From: Sulfuricella sp.
Lineage (GTDB): Bacteria; Pseudomonadota; Gammaproteobacteria; Burkholderiales; Sulfuricellaceae
DNA length: 64,000 bases
Reading direction: 5' to 3'
NCBI GenBank assembly: GCA_041651995.1
Contig: JBAZID010000006.1
Span: 62,001-126,000 of the forward strand
In this document: piece by piece, positions 26,502 through 33,803 of the stretch
How the letters are laid out: each line of letters opens with the position of its first letter
How positions within the stretch are numbered: position 1 is the first letter of the stretch
Translations under genes and position numbers: made by a program
Notes under the pieces: model-generated
What the model saw: only the letters and a program-made list of their open reading frames with translations
What the model was told of the DNA's origin: nothing
The model's database searches: none

Positions 26502-27775
26502 GTGAGTCTGACCGCATGTTTTACGTTGCGCCGGAGCAACTTTGTGCCGGTCTGTATATCCATCTCGACCTGAGCTGGATGGATCATCCGTTTTCCTTCA
26601 GCAGTTTCAAGATCAAAAACGCCGAGCAGGTCGAAACCATACGTCAGCTCGGTTTGACGCGCATACGCATCGAACCGGGCAAAAGCACATGCAACCCGCT
26701 GCCCGCTGTTTCAGCGGATGAGAAAACCACTCCGCCCCCTGTTGTGGCTGTGCCCGTGGATTCCGAAGCGGCAAGGGAAAAAAGGGAGCGTATCGAACAA
26801 CTGAACCGCATCAAGCGCGATATTGCCGAGGTGGAAAAAGAATTTCTGCAGGCGGCGGATACAGTCAGAAACATCACCCGCAATATTTACTCCCGTCCTC
26901 AGGAGGTCAGGCAGGAAGCTGAAAACCTGGTGGGAAAAATGGTCGAAGCCATTCTTTCCAGGGGCGATGTGATGATCCATGCGATGAATGAAAAATTGGG
27001 CGAGGATGCCTATTTTCATTCCCTGAACGTGACGGTGCTTTCCCTGATTCTGGCAAAGGCGCTTGACCTGGGAGAAGAGGAAAGCCGGGATCTCGGGATG
27101 GGCGCGGTTTTCCACGATATTGGCAAGATCGAGATCCCGCCGAAAATTCTCATGAAAACCGATCCGCTGACCAGGTCGGAGCAGTCGTTTCTGGAGATGC
27201 ATTGCGAATATGGCCTGGATATTGCCAGCAAGGCCGGATTGTCGAAGCGGGCGGCAGATATTGTGCTGCAGCATCACGAATATATCGATGGAAGCGGTTA
27301 TCCGGGCAAACTCAAGGCCGGTAAAATTTCCCCGTTGAGCAAAATCGTCAGCATCGTCAATGTGTACGACAACCTGTGTAATCCGCACCGTCTGGCCGAA
27401 GCGCTGACGCCGCACGAGGCCTTGTCGCATATGTTCACGGCGAAGCGCAACAAGTTCGATACGGTTGCGTTGCAGGCCTTTATCCATTGCATGGGCGTCT
27501 ATCCTCCCGGCACCATCGTGCAGCTCTCCAATGACATGCTGGGCATGGTGGTCTCGGCGAATTCGGCCAGGCCGCTCAAACCCAATGTCCTGGTTTATGA
27601 TCCGTGCATTCCCAAGGATGAGGCGGTGATCATCACGCTGGAACGGGAAAGTGAGCTCAACATCAGCAAGAGCCTGAGGCCGGGCCTGCTGCCACGAGAA
27701 GTGCACGAATACCTGAACCCGCGCAAGCGAACAACCTACTATTACGACCCGAAGCAGCACAATGACGCTGTCTGA
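26498..27775 (+). CDS. HD-GYP domain cyclic-di-GMP phosphodiesterase with DUF3391
   Basis: A 425-residue protein. An N-terminal DUF3391-like domain spans about residues 1-130. The HD-GYP domain (about 150-345) has FHDIGKIEIPPK (HDxGK) and HHEYIDGSGYPGK (HHExxDGxGYP), with the metal-binding His/Asp set intact, so it is likely an active c-di-GMP hydrolase. No membrane segment or receiver domain is seen. Coupling to bpt by a 4-bp overlap is structural and does not suggest a shared pathway. It could regulate motility or the surface polysaccharide made elsewhere in the window. Confidence 0.88.
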   Translation: MSESDRMFYVAPEQLCAGLYIHLDLSWMDHPFSFSSFKIKNAEQVETIRQLGLTRIRIEPGKSTCNPLPAVSADEKTTPPPVVAVPVDSEAAREKRERIEQLNRIKRDIAEVEKEFLQAADTVRNITRNIYSRPQEVRQEAENLVGKMVEAILSRGDVMIHAMNEKLGEDAYFHSLNVTVLSLILAKALDLGEEESRDLGMGAVFHDIGKIEIPPKILMKTDPLTRSEQSFLEMHCEYGLDIASKAGLSKRAADIVLQHHEYIDGSGYPGKLKAGKISPLSKIVSIVNVYDNLCNPHRLAEALTPHEALSHMFTAKRNKFDTVALQAFIHCMGVYPPGTIVQLSNDMLGMVVSANSARPLKPNVLVYDPCIPKDEAVIITLERESELNISKSLRPGLLPREVHEYLNPRKRTTYYYDPKQHNDAV

Positions 27776-27820
27776 AGCAAATGGCCTGTTCTCAAAAAAT
27801 AATGATATTGAATAAACCGG

Positions 27821-27879
27821 GATTGTTCATTAGAGCCCAAACACCGCTCCTACACGGATGCGCCTTTCAATGGATAATC
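27821..27879. repeat. MITE-like repeat, family D, short copy
   Basis: This 59-bp element shares its ends (GATTGTTCATTAG and CAATGGATAATC) and the phrase CCAAACACCGCT with the longer copy at 46684-46786. It lies in the gap between the HD-GYP gene and thyA, about 50 bp upstream of the thyA start. Confidence 0.6.
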
Positions 27880-27927
27880 CGGCGCCTTTATTAGGAAGCC
27901 GCCCCCACAATTTAAGGATTGATTGAT

Positions 27928-28722
27928 ATGCAGCAATACCTTGATCTCATGCGCCATGTTCAGGAGCATGGAAACCAGAAATCAGACCGTACCGGCACGG
28001 GCACGGTGAGTGTGTTCGGTTACCAGATGCGTTTCGATCTGGCGCAGGGTTTTCCGCTGGTGACCACCAAGAAATGCCATCTCAAATCCATCATTCACGA
28101 GCTGCTGTGGTTTCTGCAGGGCAGCACCAATATCCAATACCTCAAGGACAACGGGGTTTCGATCTGGGACGAGTGGGCGGACGAAAATGGCAATCTTGGG
28201 CCGGTCTATGGCTACCAGTGGCGTTCCTGGCCCACGCCGGATGGCCGTCACATCGACCAGATCACCCAGGTGGTAGAGCAGATCAGGAACAACCCGGACT
28301 CGCGCCGCCTGATCGTCAGTGCCTGGAACGTGGCCGACGTGGACAAGATGAAGCTGCCGCCGTGCCATGCCTTTTTCCAGTTCTACGTGGCGGATGGCAA
28401 ACTGTCCTGCCAGCTCTACCAGCGCAGCGCCGATATTTTTCTTGGCGTGCCGTTCAACATCGCCTCCTATGCGCTGCTGACCATGATGGTGGCCCAGGTG
28501 TGCGGCCTCAAGCCGGGCGATTTCGTCCATACCCTGGGCGATGCGCACCTCTACCTCAATCACCTGGAACAGACCCGCGAGCAGCTTTCGCGCCAGCCGC
28601 GCGCACTGCCGGTGATGAATATCAACCCGGAGGTGCAAAGCATATTCGACTTCAAATATGAGGACTTCAGCCTCGAAGGCTATGACCCCCATCCCGCGAT
28701 CAGGGCGCCGGTGGCCGTCTAG
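27928..28722 (+). CDS. thyA: Thymidylate synthase
   Basis: A 264-residue enzyme, the standard ThyA length, making dTMP from dUMP with methylene-tetrahydrofolate. Clear family blocks are SDRTGTGT (about residues 19-26), WDEWADENGNLGPVYG (about 80-95) and LPPCHAFFQFYV (about 143-154) with the catalytic Cys. An AAGGA site precedes the ATG. It belongs with folA, which regenerates tetrahydrofolate, but a chemoreceptor gene lies between them. Confidence 0.96.
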   Translation: MQQYLDLMRHVQEHGNQKSDRTGTGTVSVFGYQMRFDLAQGFPLVTTKKCHLKSIIHELLWFLQGSTNIQYLKDNGVSIWDEWADENGNLGPVYGYQWRSWPTPDGRHIDQITQVVEQIRNNPDSRRLIVSAWNVADVDKMKLPPCHAFFQFYVADGKLSCQLYQRSADIFLGVPFNIASYALLTMMVAQVCGLKPGDFVHTLGDAHLYLNHLEQTREQLSRQPRALPVMNINPEVQSIFDFKYEDFSLEGYDPHPAIRAPVAV

Positions 28723-28782
28723 GTGTGGCCGGTTGACATAAATCAGGCTAGAGTCCTGACACGCGAAGAAAAAAGGAGAGAC

Positions 28783-30411
28783 ATGATGCACTGGATTACA
28801 CATAGCATCCGCAACAAGCTGCTGCTTATTTCCGGAGGCGGCATGCTCCTCTTGCTGGCGGCAGCCCTGCTGGGCCTGGGAATATCCTGGAACAGCATTC
28901 AGCGCTTCGATCACCAGGTTGAAGCGCGGCGCACGGATCAAAGCCAGGCGCTTGCCGCGCAGGTGGAATTCAAGGTCCAGGTGCAGGAATGGAAAAATGT
29001 TCTGCTGCGCGGCAGCGATCCGGCTTCACTGGAAAAATACTGGAGCCACTTCGAAAAACGCGAGGGCAAGGTGCGTGACGAGGTCGCGGACTTACTGAAA
29101 AAAGTCGATGACCCCGTAGCCAGGGATTTGCTTGGACAGTTTCAGGCGGAGCATCAGAAAATGGCCGAAGCCTACCGCAAGGGCTTGCAGGCCTTCAAGG
29201 ACGCCAGTTTCGACAGCAAGGCCGGAGACAAGGCGGTCAAGGGGGTGGATCGTGCGCCCACCGAACTGTTGACCAAGGCGGTTGAGCACTTGTCCACCCT
29301 GGCGGAGCAAGCCGCAACGCAAGCTTCTGCGAATGCACACTCGGGCATCCTGTGGAGCCTCGGGATGATGGCGGCAGCCATCGTGCTGGCGCTGGTGTCT
29401 TTTTCATGGATGGTGCAAAAGACCATTCTGACGCCGGCAAGAAATCTGGTCGAGGATTTCGAATTCATCGCCAGGGGCGATTTTTCCCATCTCATACGCC
29501 AGTCCACCCAGGATGAAATCGGCACCATCGCTGCATCAGCGGAGCGGCTGCGCACGGATGTTGCCAGGGTTCTGGCCGAGGTGGAGCATTCGACGGTTGC
29601 GTTGCACGCCGCGGCTACCCGGCTTGTTGTGTCATCCTCCCAGGTCTCTTCAGGCTCCCAGCAGCAGAGCGATGCGGCGGCCACGACGGCTGCGGCGGTG
29701 GAGGAGATGGCGCTGAGCATCGCGTCGGTGGCGGAGAGCGCGGAAAGCGTGAACCAGCTCTCCCGGCAAAGCCTCGAGCGTTCCGCGACGGGTAACCAGA
29801 AGCTGTCCGAGCTGATTGGCGAAATCAGCGAGGTGGAATCCTCGGTGGATGAAATCAGCCGCTCCGTCACCGAGTTCGTGCGCAGCACCGAGGCCATTAC
29901 CAGCATGACCCGCCAGGTCAAGGAGATCGCCGACCAGACCAATCTGCTGGCGCTCAATGCCGCCATCGAGGCGGCGCGCGCCGGCGAGCAGGGCCGGGGT
30001 TTCGCCGTGGTGGCCGACGAAGTGCGCAAGCTGGCCGAAAAATCCGCGCAATCCGCCACGCAGATCGATCAGGTGACCCTGGTCTTGAGCCAGCAGGCCG
30101 CACTGGTGGAACAGGCGATCCTGCGCGGCCATGAATCGCTGATCGCCAGCCAGGATTTTCTCGAGAATGTGGCGATGGCGCTGGGCGATGCCAATCAGTC
30201 CGTCAGCAAAGCCAGTAGCGGGGTGGATTCGATCGCACTGTCGGTGCGCGAACAGAAGAGCGCCAGCAACGAAATCGCACGCAATGTGGAACGCATTGCG
30301 CAAATGGCGGAACAGAACGGCGAAGCGGTGCAGCAGAACACTGCCGAAATAAACAGCATGGAACTCATGGCAAGCCGTTTGCACGAGTCCGTAAACAGAT
30401 TCAAGTTATGA
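28783..30411 (+). CDS. Methyl-accepting chemotaxis protein
   Basis: A 542-residue transmembrane chemoreceptor. TM1 is at about residues 14-34 and TM2 at about 188-210, framing a helical periplasmic domain of about 150 residues with no PAS or Cache motif. HAMP follows at about 211-265. The signalling tip matches EIADQTNLLALNAAIEAARA (about 397-416). The start at 28783 follows AAAAGGAGAGAC, a strong ribosome-binding site; a GTG at 28723 is less likely. The gene is overlapped by folA at its 3' end (ATGA) and sits in the thyA-folA pair. Confidence 0.92.
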   Translation: MMHWITHSIRNKLLLISGGGMLLLLAAALLGLGISWNSIQRFDHQVEARRTDQSQALAAQVEFKVQVQEWKNVLLRGSDPASLEKYWSHFEKREGKVRDEVADLLKKVDDPVARDLLGQFQAEHQKMAEAYRKGLQAFKDASFDSKAGDKAVKGVDRAPTELLTKAVEHLSTLAEQAATQASANAHSGILWSLGMMAAAIVLALVSFSWMVQKTILTPARNLVEDFEFIARGDFSHLIRQSTQDEIGTIAASAERLRTDVARVLAEVEHSTVALHAAATRLVVSSSQVSSGSQQQSDAAATTAAAVEEMALSIASVAESAESVNQLSRQSLERSATGNQKLSELIGEISEVESSVDEISRSVTEFVRSTEAITSMTRQVKEIADQTNLLALNAAIEAARAGEQGRGFAVVADEVRKLAEKSAQSATQIDQVTLVLSQQAALVEQAILRGHESLIASQDFLENVAMALGDANQSVSKASSGVDSIALSVREQKSASNEIARNVERIAQMAEQNGEAVQQNTAEINSMELMASRLHESVNRFKL

Positions 30412-30920
30412 GCCTGGCCCGTTTCTCCATCATTGCTGCCATGGCGAGCAACCGCGTCATCGGCATCAACAACACCCTGCCATGGCGTCTGCCGGCCGAT
30501 CTGGCCCATTTCAAGGCGCTCACCCTGGGGCACCACATCATCATGGGGCGCAAGACTTACGAGTCGCTGGGCAAGCCCTTGCCGGGCCGGACTTCGGTGA
30601 TCGTCACGCGCGACCGGACTTATTTCGTGCCCGGTTGCGTGGTGGTGCATACCCTGGCGGATGCCATGGCAGCCTGCGAAGTCGACACGGAAGCCTTTTT
30701 CATCGGTGGCGCCGATCTTTACCGGCAGGCGCTTGAGCTGGCGGACCGCATGTATCTGACGGAAGTCAGAACCGAGGTGGCCGGGGATGCCTGGTTTCCG
30801 GAGTTCGATCGCGCCAGGTGGCTGGAATCCTCCCGCAAGCACTGCAACGCGGATGAAAAGAACTCTTTCGATTATGATTTTGTTGTTTACGAAAACACTA
30901 ATAAACAAGAAGATATGTAG
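30408..30920 (+). CDS. folA: Dihydrofolate reductase
   Basis: A 170-residue enzyme reducing dihydrofolate to tetrahydrofolate with NADPH. Typical segments are AAMASNRVIGINNTLPWRLP (about residues 10-29), HHIIMGRKTYES (about 42-53) and FFIGGADLY (about 97-105). The first ATG overlaps the preceding chemoreceptor stop by 4 bp, so its translation may depend on the receptor mRNA. The C-terminus is slightly longer than in Escherichia coli FolA (159 residues). Confidence 0.95.
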   Translation: MSLARFSIIAAMASNRVIGINNTLPWRLPADLAHFKALTLGHHIIMGRKTYESLGKPLPGRTSVIVTRDRTYFVPGCVVVHTLADAMAACEVDTEAFFIGGADLYRQALELADRMYLTEVRTEVAGDAWFPEFDRARWLESSRKHCNADEKNSFDYDFVVYENTNKQEDM

Positions 30921-30922
30921 TT

Positions 30923-31018
30923 ATGATGAAGTTGATTCTAGTTATGATTCTGGCGATTCCACCATTCGCCCTGACGGATGGAAATGAAGCCGGGCGAGAC
31001 GCTGGGGCTATGATTTAG
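30923..31018 (+). CDS. Possible 31-residue hydrophobic peptide
   Basis: A short open frame starting 2 bp after the folA stop encodes MMKLILVMILAIPPFAL followed by a polar tail rich in Gly, Asp and Ala. The N-terminus looks like a signal peptide or a single membrane helix, but the ribosome-binding site is weak (AAGAAGATATG) and I recognise no family. Chance is a real alternative. Confidence 0.25.
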   Translation: MMKLILVMILAIPPFALTDGNEAGRDAGAMI

Positions 31019-31034
31019 ACCGGCTCACTTTGAT

Positions 31035-31089
31035 GTAGGTCGGGCTTTAGCCCGACAAGATAAGCTTATCGGGCTAAAGCCCGACCTAC
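31035..31089. repeat. Dispersed palindrome, family A, copy 3
   Basis: Arms GTAGGTCGGGCTTTAGCCCG and its reverse complement flank a short palindromic centre (GATAAGCTTATC), 55 bp in all. It lies between folA and the DUF302 gene. Confidence 0.85.
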
Positions 31090-31105
31090 AGGATGAAACG
31101 GCTAA

Positions 31106-31144
31106 AACTGAAATGGGGAGTGATGTTCACTCCCCATTTCAGTT
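31106..31144. terminator. Perfect 18-bp hairpin between folA and the DUF302 gene
   Basis: AACTGAAATGGGGAGTGA and its exact complement are separated by a 3-nt loop. It ends 17 bp past the DUF302 stop codon on the minus strand. No T-run follows on either side, so it may be a transcript-end stabiliser rather than a classic terminator. Confidence 0.5.
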
Positions 31145-31160
31145 CAACCAGGCTTTACTT

Positions 31161-31550
31161 TCAGCCTTTCACGCCGTCGCGCACCCGCTCAAGGCGTCCG
31201 CGCACTTCACTGGCCAGTTCCTCGATGCCGGGCTTGTCCACCAGTTTCAGCACGGCAGATGGGTCCATGAATGCCACGGTAATCATGCCGTCTTCCTCTT
31301 CACGCACCACCACATTGCACGGCAGCAGCAGGCCGATGTCCGGGTCGGCCTCGATGGCGCGGTGCGCCAGCGGGGGATTGCAGGCGCCGAGGATGCGGTA
31401 GGGGCGGCCATCGATGTTCAGTTTGGCTTTCATGGTGGCCTTGACGTCGATGTCGGTGAGTACGCCGAAGCCTTCTTTTTTCAGCTCCTCGGTGACTTTG
31501 CTTACTGCTTCATCGAAAGAACCCTTTACTTGTGTGCTGAATCCGTACAT
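31161..31550 (-). CDS. DUF302 domain protein
   Basis: A 129-residue protein of the DUF302 family. The family pattern is seen as SFDEAVSKVTEELKKEGFGV (about residues 11-30), YRILGACNPPLAHRAIEADP (about 51-70) and LLPCNVVVREE (about 75-85), with conserved Cys in the latter two. The biochemical role of DUF302 is not established. It is a single gene bounded by a perfect hairpin at its 3' end. The ribosome-binding site is AAGGAA. Confidence 0.85.
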   Translation of the reverse strand: MYGFSTQVKGSFDEAVSKVTEELKKEGFGVLTDIDVKATMKAKLNIDGRPYRILGACNPPLAHRAIEADPDIGLLLPCNVVVREEEDGMITVAFMDPSAVLKLVDKPGIEELASEVRGRLERVRDGVKG

Positions 31551-31587
31551 GTTATTTCCTTAAAAATGGGGGCAAATAATAAAATCG

Positions 31588-31609
31588 CGGAGACTGTTCG
31601 ATCTCCGCA
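31588..31609. other. Small hairpin upstream of the DUF302 gene
   Basis: GCGGAGA-ctgttcga-TCTCCGC sits in the 261-bp divergent gap between DUF302 and the OCD-like gene. No T-run follows. The rest of the gap is AT-rich and presumably holds both promoters; nothing else is recognised. Confidence 0.35.
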
Positions 31610-31811
31610 GTGACGATTAATCATATATTAAAACGCTGAACAGATTAAGGTTCGTGCCGCTTCATTCCACCTCATGACCATGGTTTTCGGGTTGTTCGCG
31701 CCGCTCATTTTTAGTCAGAGACCAAGTAGCCCCTTTATGAGGACTGCTTGAACTAGAATAGGCATTGTTTGAATTGTGGCCTGATCAATAAACTCACTGG
31801 AATCTAGCAGT

Positions 31812-32813
31812 ATGTTGAATATCGATGATGAATTGCAGAAAAAGGTCTTAAGAATTTCTCAAGAGCCTTATGTCTATTTGGATGAACTGCGGGTACATCG
31901 CCTCCTGACGGAAAACCCGCTGGAATATTACCGCTTCATGCGGGATGAACTGGCTAATATTGCTGCTGGGCGAGCCGAACTGGAGTTGCCTCCCAAGCAG
32001 GTATTTTCCGATCCCGGCTGCTCTTCGGATTTTCGAGTCATGCCATGCATCGTGCGCAGGCCTGGCAGTGCGAGAAAAACGGTAAAGCTGGTTGGTACCA
32101 ATACCTTGCAGCAACTGGTTCCGGACCAGATCACGGTCGGCAAGGCTTTTGTGCTTCATCCCGAGGAAAATTTTGTTAGTCACGTACTCGAGGCATGTTT
32201 GCTCTCATCGGCAAGAACCGGCCTTTGTGCGGCCATTGCTGTTGATTTGTTGTCTCGCGCCAGGAAAAAAATAACGGTTATCGGCGCAGGGCGCGTCGGC
32301 TATTACGCCGCATTTTATGCGGCTCAGCTTGGTGGGGCCGGGGAAATTTCCATTTTCGATAATGACTATGCCAGAGCCCTGCAAACGACAGCGCTTCTGG
32401 CTCAGCAAATCCCGGCTGTACGTTTCTCTGCTCTTGGAGAAAATCAAGCATCCAGCGATGCCGATGTGCTGGTGCTGGCTACCACAAGCACCGAGCCAAT
32501 TTGCAGCCCGCATGGCACCAATGCCGGCCTGATAATCAGTCTTGGAGCCGACACTGATTATCAGCGCGAACTGGATTCGACATGGGCCAAAGTGGCCGAT
32601 ATTTTTGTGGACACTCAGGATTGCACCCGTTTCGGCGATCTTAACTCGTGGCGCGAAGCTGGCCTGATTGATACTGCAAGTCTGGTCGACCTGTTTCAAT
32701 TGCTGCGTGATGGAGCGCCTGATGATTCAGCCCGCCGCCGTGTATTCGTTTCAACTGGCTCGGCGTTATTTGATAATCTCACCATCGGCTATTTGCTGTC
32801 AAAAATCGCCTGA
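31812..32813 (+). CDS. Ornithine cyclodeaminase/mu-crystallin family NAD(P)-binding protein
   Basis: A 333-residue protein with a Rossmann fold. The dinucleotide motif is VIGAGRVGYYAAFYAAQLG (about residues 157-175), ending an OCD-like core with the segments KLVGTN and GLIISLGAD. The N-terminus is longer than usual. Family members include ornithine cyclodeaminase, ketimine reductase and siderophore-precursor synthases, so substrate is unknown. There is no partner gene nearby to suggest one. Codon use seems more AT-rich than in the neighbouring genes, which could reflect transfer. Confidence 0.7.
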   Translation: MLNIDDELQKKVLRISQEPYVYLDELRVHRLLTENPLEYYRFMRDELANIAAGRAELELPPKQVFSDPGCSSDFRVMPCIVRRPGSARKTVKLVGTNTLQQLVPDQITVGKAFVLHPEENFVSHVLEACLLSSARTGLCAAIAVDLLSRARKKITVIGAGRVGYYAAFYAAQLGGAGEISIFDNDYARALQTTALLAQQIPAVRFSALGENQASSDADVLVLATTSTEPICSPHGTNAGLIISLGADTDYQRELDSTWAKVADIFVDTQDCTRFGDLNSWREAGLIDTASLVDLFQLLRDGAPDDSARRRVFVSTGSALFDNLTIGYLLSKIA

Positions 32814-32873
32814 TTATTTATGAAGACTTGACAGCCTCCGTATAATGGCAATTTTCCAAACTATTCCCGTCCA

Positions 32874-33650
32874 ATGTCCATTCTTGCCTGGATCATCGTT
32901 TCAAGCCTGCTCGGCGGTGTACTGAGCGTTGCCGCTGCCGCGCTGTTCGCTTTTTCCGCGCGCGCTTCGATGGTGCCGCTGTTGGTGAGCTATGCGATCG
33001 GTGCCTTGCTGGGCGCGGTGTTTCTGGAGATACTGCCGCATGCCTTCGAATTGAACAACGATGTGCATACCATGGCGGGCACGGTGCTGTTCGGTATTCT
33101 GCTGTTTTTTACCCTGGAAAAGCTGGTGCTGTGGCGCCATTGTCATCACACCGAAGAGTGCGAGGTGCATGGCGTTCACGAAGGCCACACTGATCACGGC
33201 CGCAGCGGCATGATGATCATGGTCGGGGATACCTTCCACAATTTTGTCGATGGCATCCTGATCGCTGCCGCCTTCATGGTGGATATCCAGGTGGGCATAG
33301 TGACTTCGCTGGCCATCATCGCGCACGAGATTCCGCAGGAGGTGGGCGACTTCCTGATTCTGTTGCATTCCGGTTATACCAGGCGCCAGGCGTTTACCTT
33401 CAACCTGCTGTCGAGCATGGCTACGCTGGTGGGCGGGGTGCTGGCTTATTTTGCCCTGCAATCGATGCAGGGCGTGGTGCCTTATTTCCTCGGCATTGCC
33501 GCGGCCAGCATGATTTATGTGGCGGTAGCGGACTTGATTCCAGGCCTGCACAAGCGCCCGGAAATCAAGGCTACTATCCAGCAGGTGACGCTAATCGGTC
33601 TTGGTATCGCTTCCATCTGGCTGGTTGGTGCTCTGCTTGGCAGCCATTGA
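32874..33650 (+). CDS. ZIP family divalent metal transporter
   Basis: A 258-residue membrane protein with about eight helices. The long cytoplasmic loop (about residues 85-115) is rich in His (HCHHTEECEVHGVHEGHTDH), and the metal-path motifs are in HNFVDGI (about 122-128) and HEIPQEVGD (about 152-160). Zinc or iron import is expected from the family. It stands in line with the OCD-like gene but with its own 60-bp gap. Its 3' end overlaps the convergent small-membrane-protein gene by 60 bp. Confidence 0.9.
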   Translation: MSILAWIIVSSLLGGVLSVAAAALFAFSARASMVPLLVSYAIGALLGAVFLEILPHAFELNNDVHTMAGTVLFGILLFFTLEKLVLWRHCHHTEECEVHGVHEGHTDHGRSGMMIMVGDTFHNFVDGILIAAAFMVDIQVGIVTSLAIIAHEIPQEVGDFLILLHSGYTRRQAFTFNLLSSMATLVGGVLAYFALQSMQGVVPYFLGIAAASMIYVAVADLIPGLHKRPEIKATIQQVTLIGLGIASIWLVGALLGSH

Positions 33651-33803
33651 GCGCCTGCGCTGGGGTGTGCCGAACAGCCAGAGAAAAATTGCCAGTGGCA
33701 CCAGCCCGTAAAACAGGAAGGTCATCAGCCCGGCGATAAAGCTGGTTTCGGTGATGGACATCATCACCACTACATAAAGCCAGCCGATGGCGATGATGTA
33801 CAT
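33591..33803 (-). CDS. Small membrane protein downstream of glnE
   Basis: A 70-residue protein with two hydrophobic helices (about residues 2-20 and 22-45) and a basic/polar tail starting GTPQRRRS. The start codon lies directly after the glnE TAG, giving coupled translation. The frame runs 60 bp into the opposite-strand ZIP gene. I do not assign a function; its length, topology and coupling to glnE support that it is real. Confidence 0.6.
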   Translation of the reverse strand: MYIIAIGWLYVVVMMSITETSFIAGLMTFLFYGLVPLAIFLWLFGTPQRRRSMAAKQSTNQPDGSDTKTD

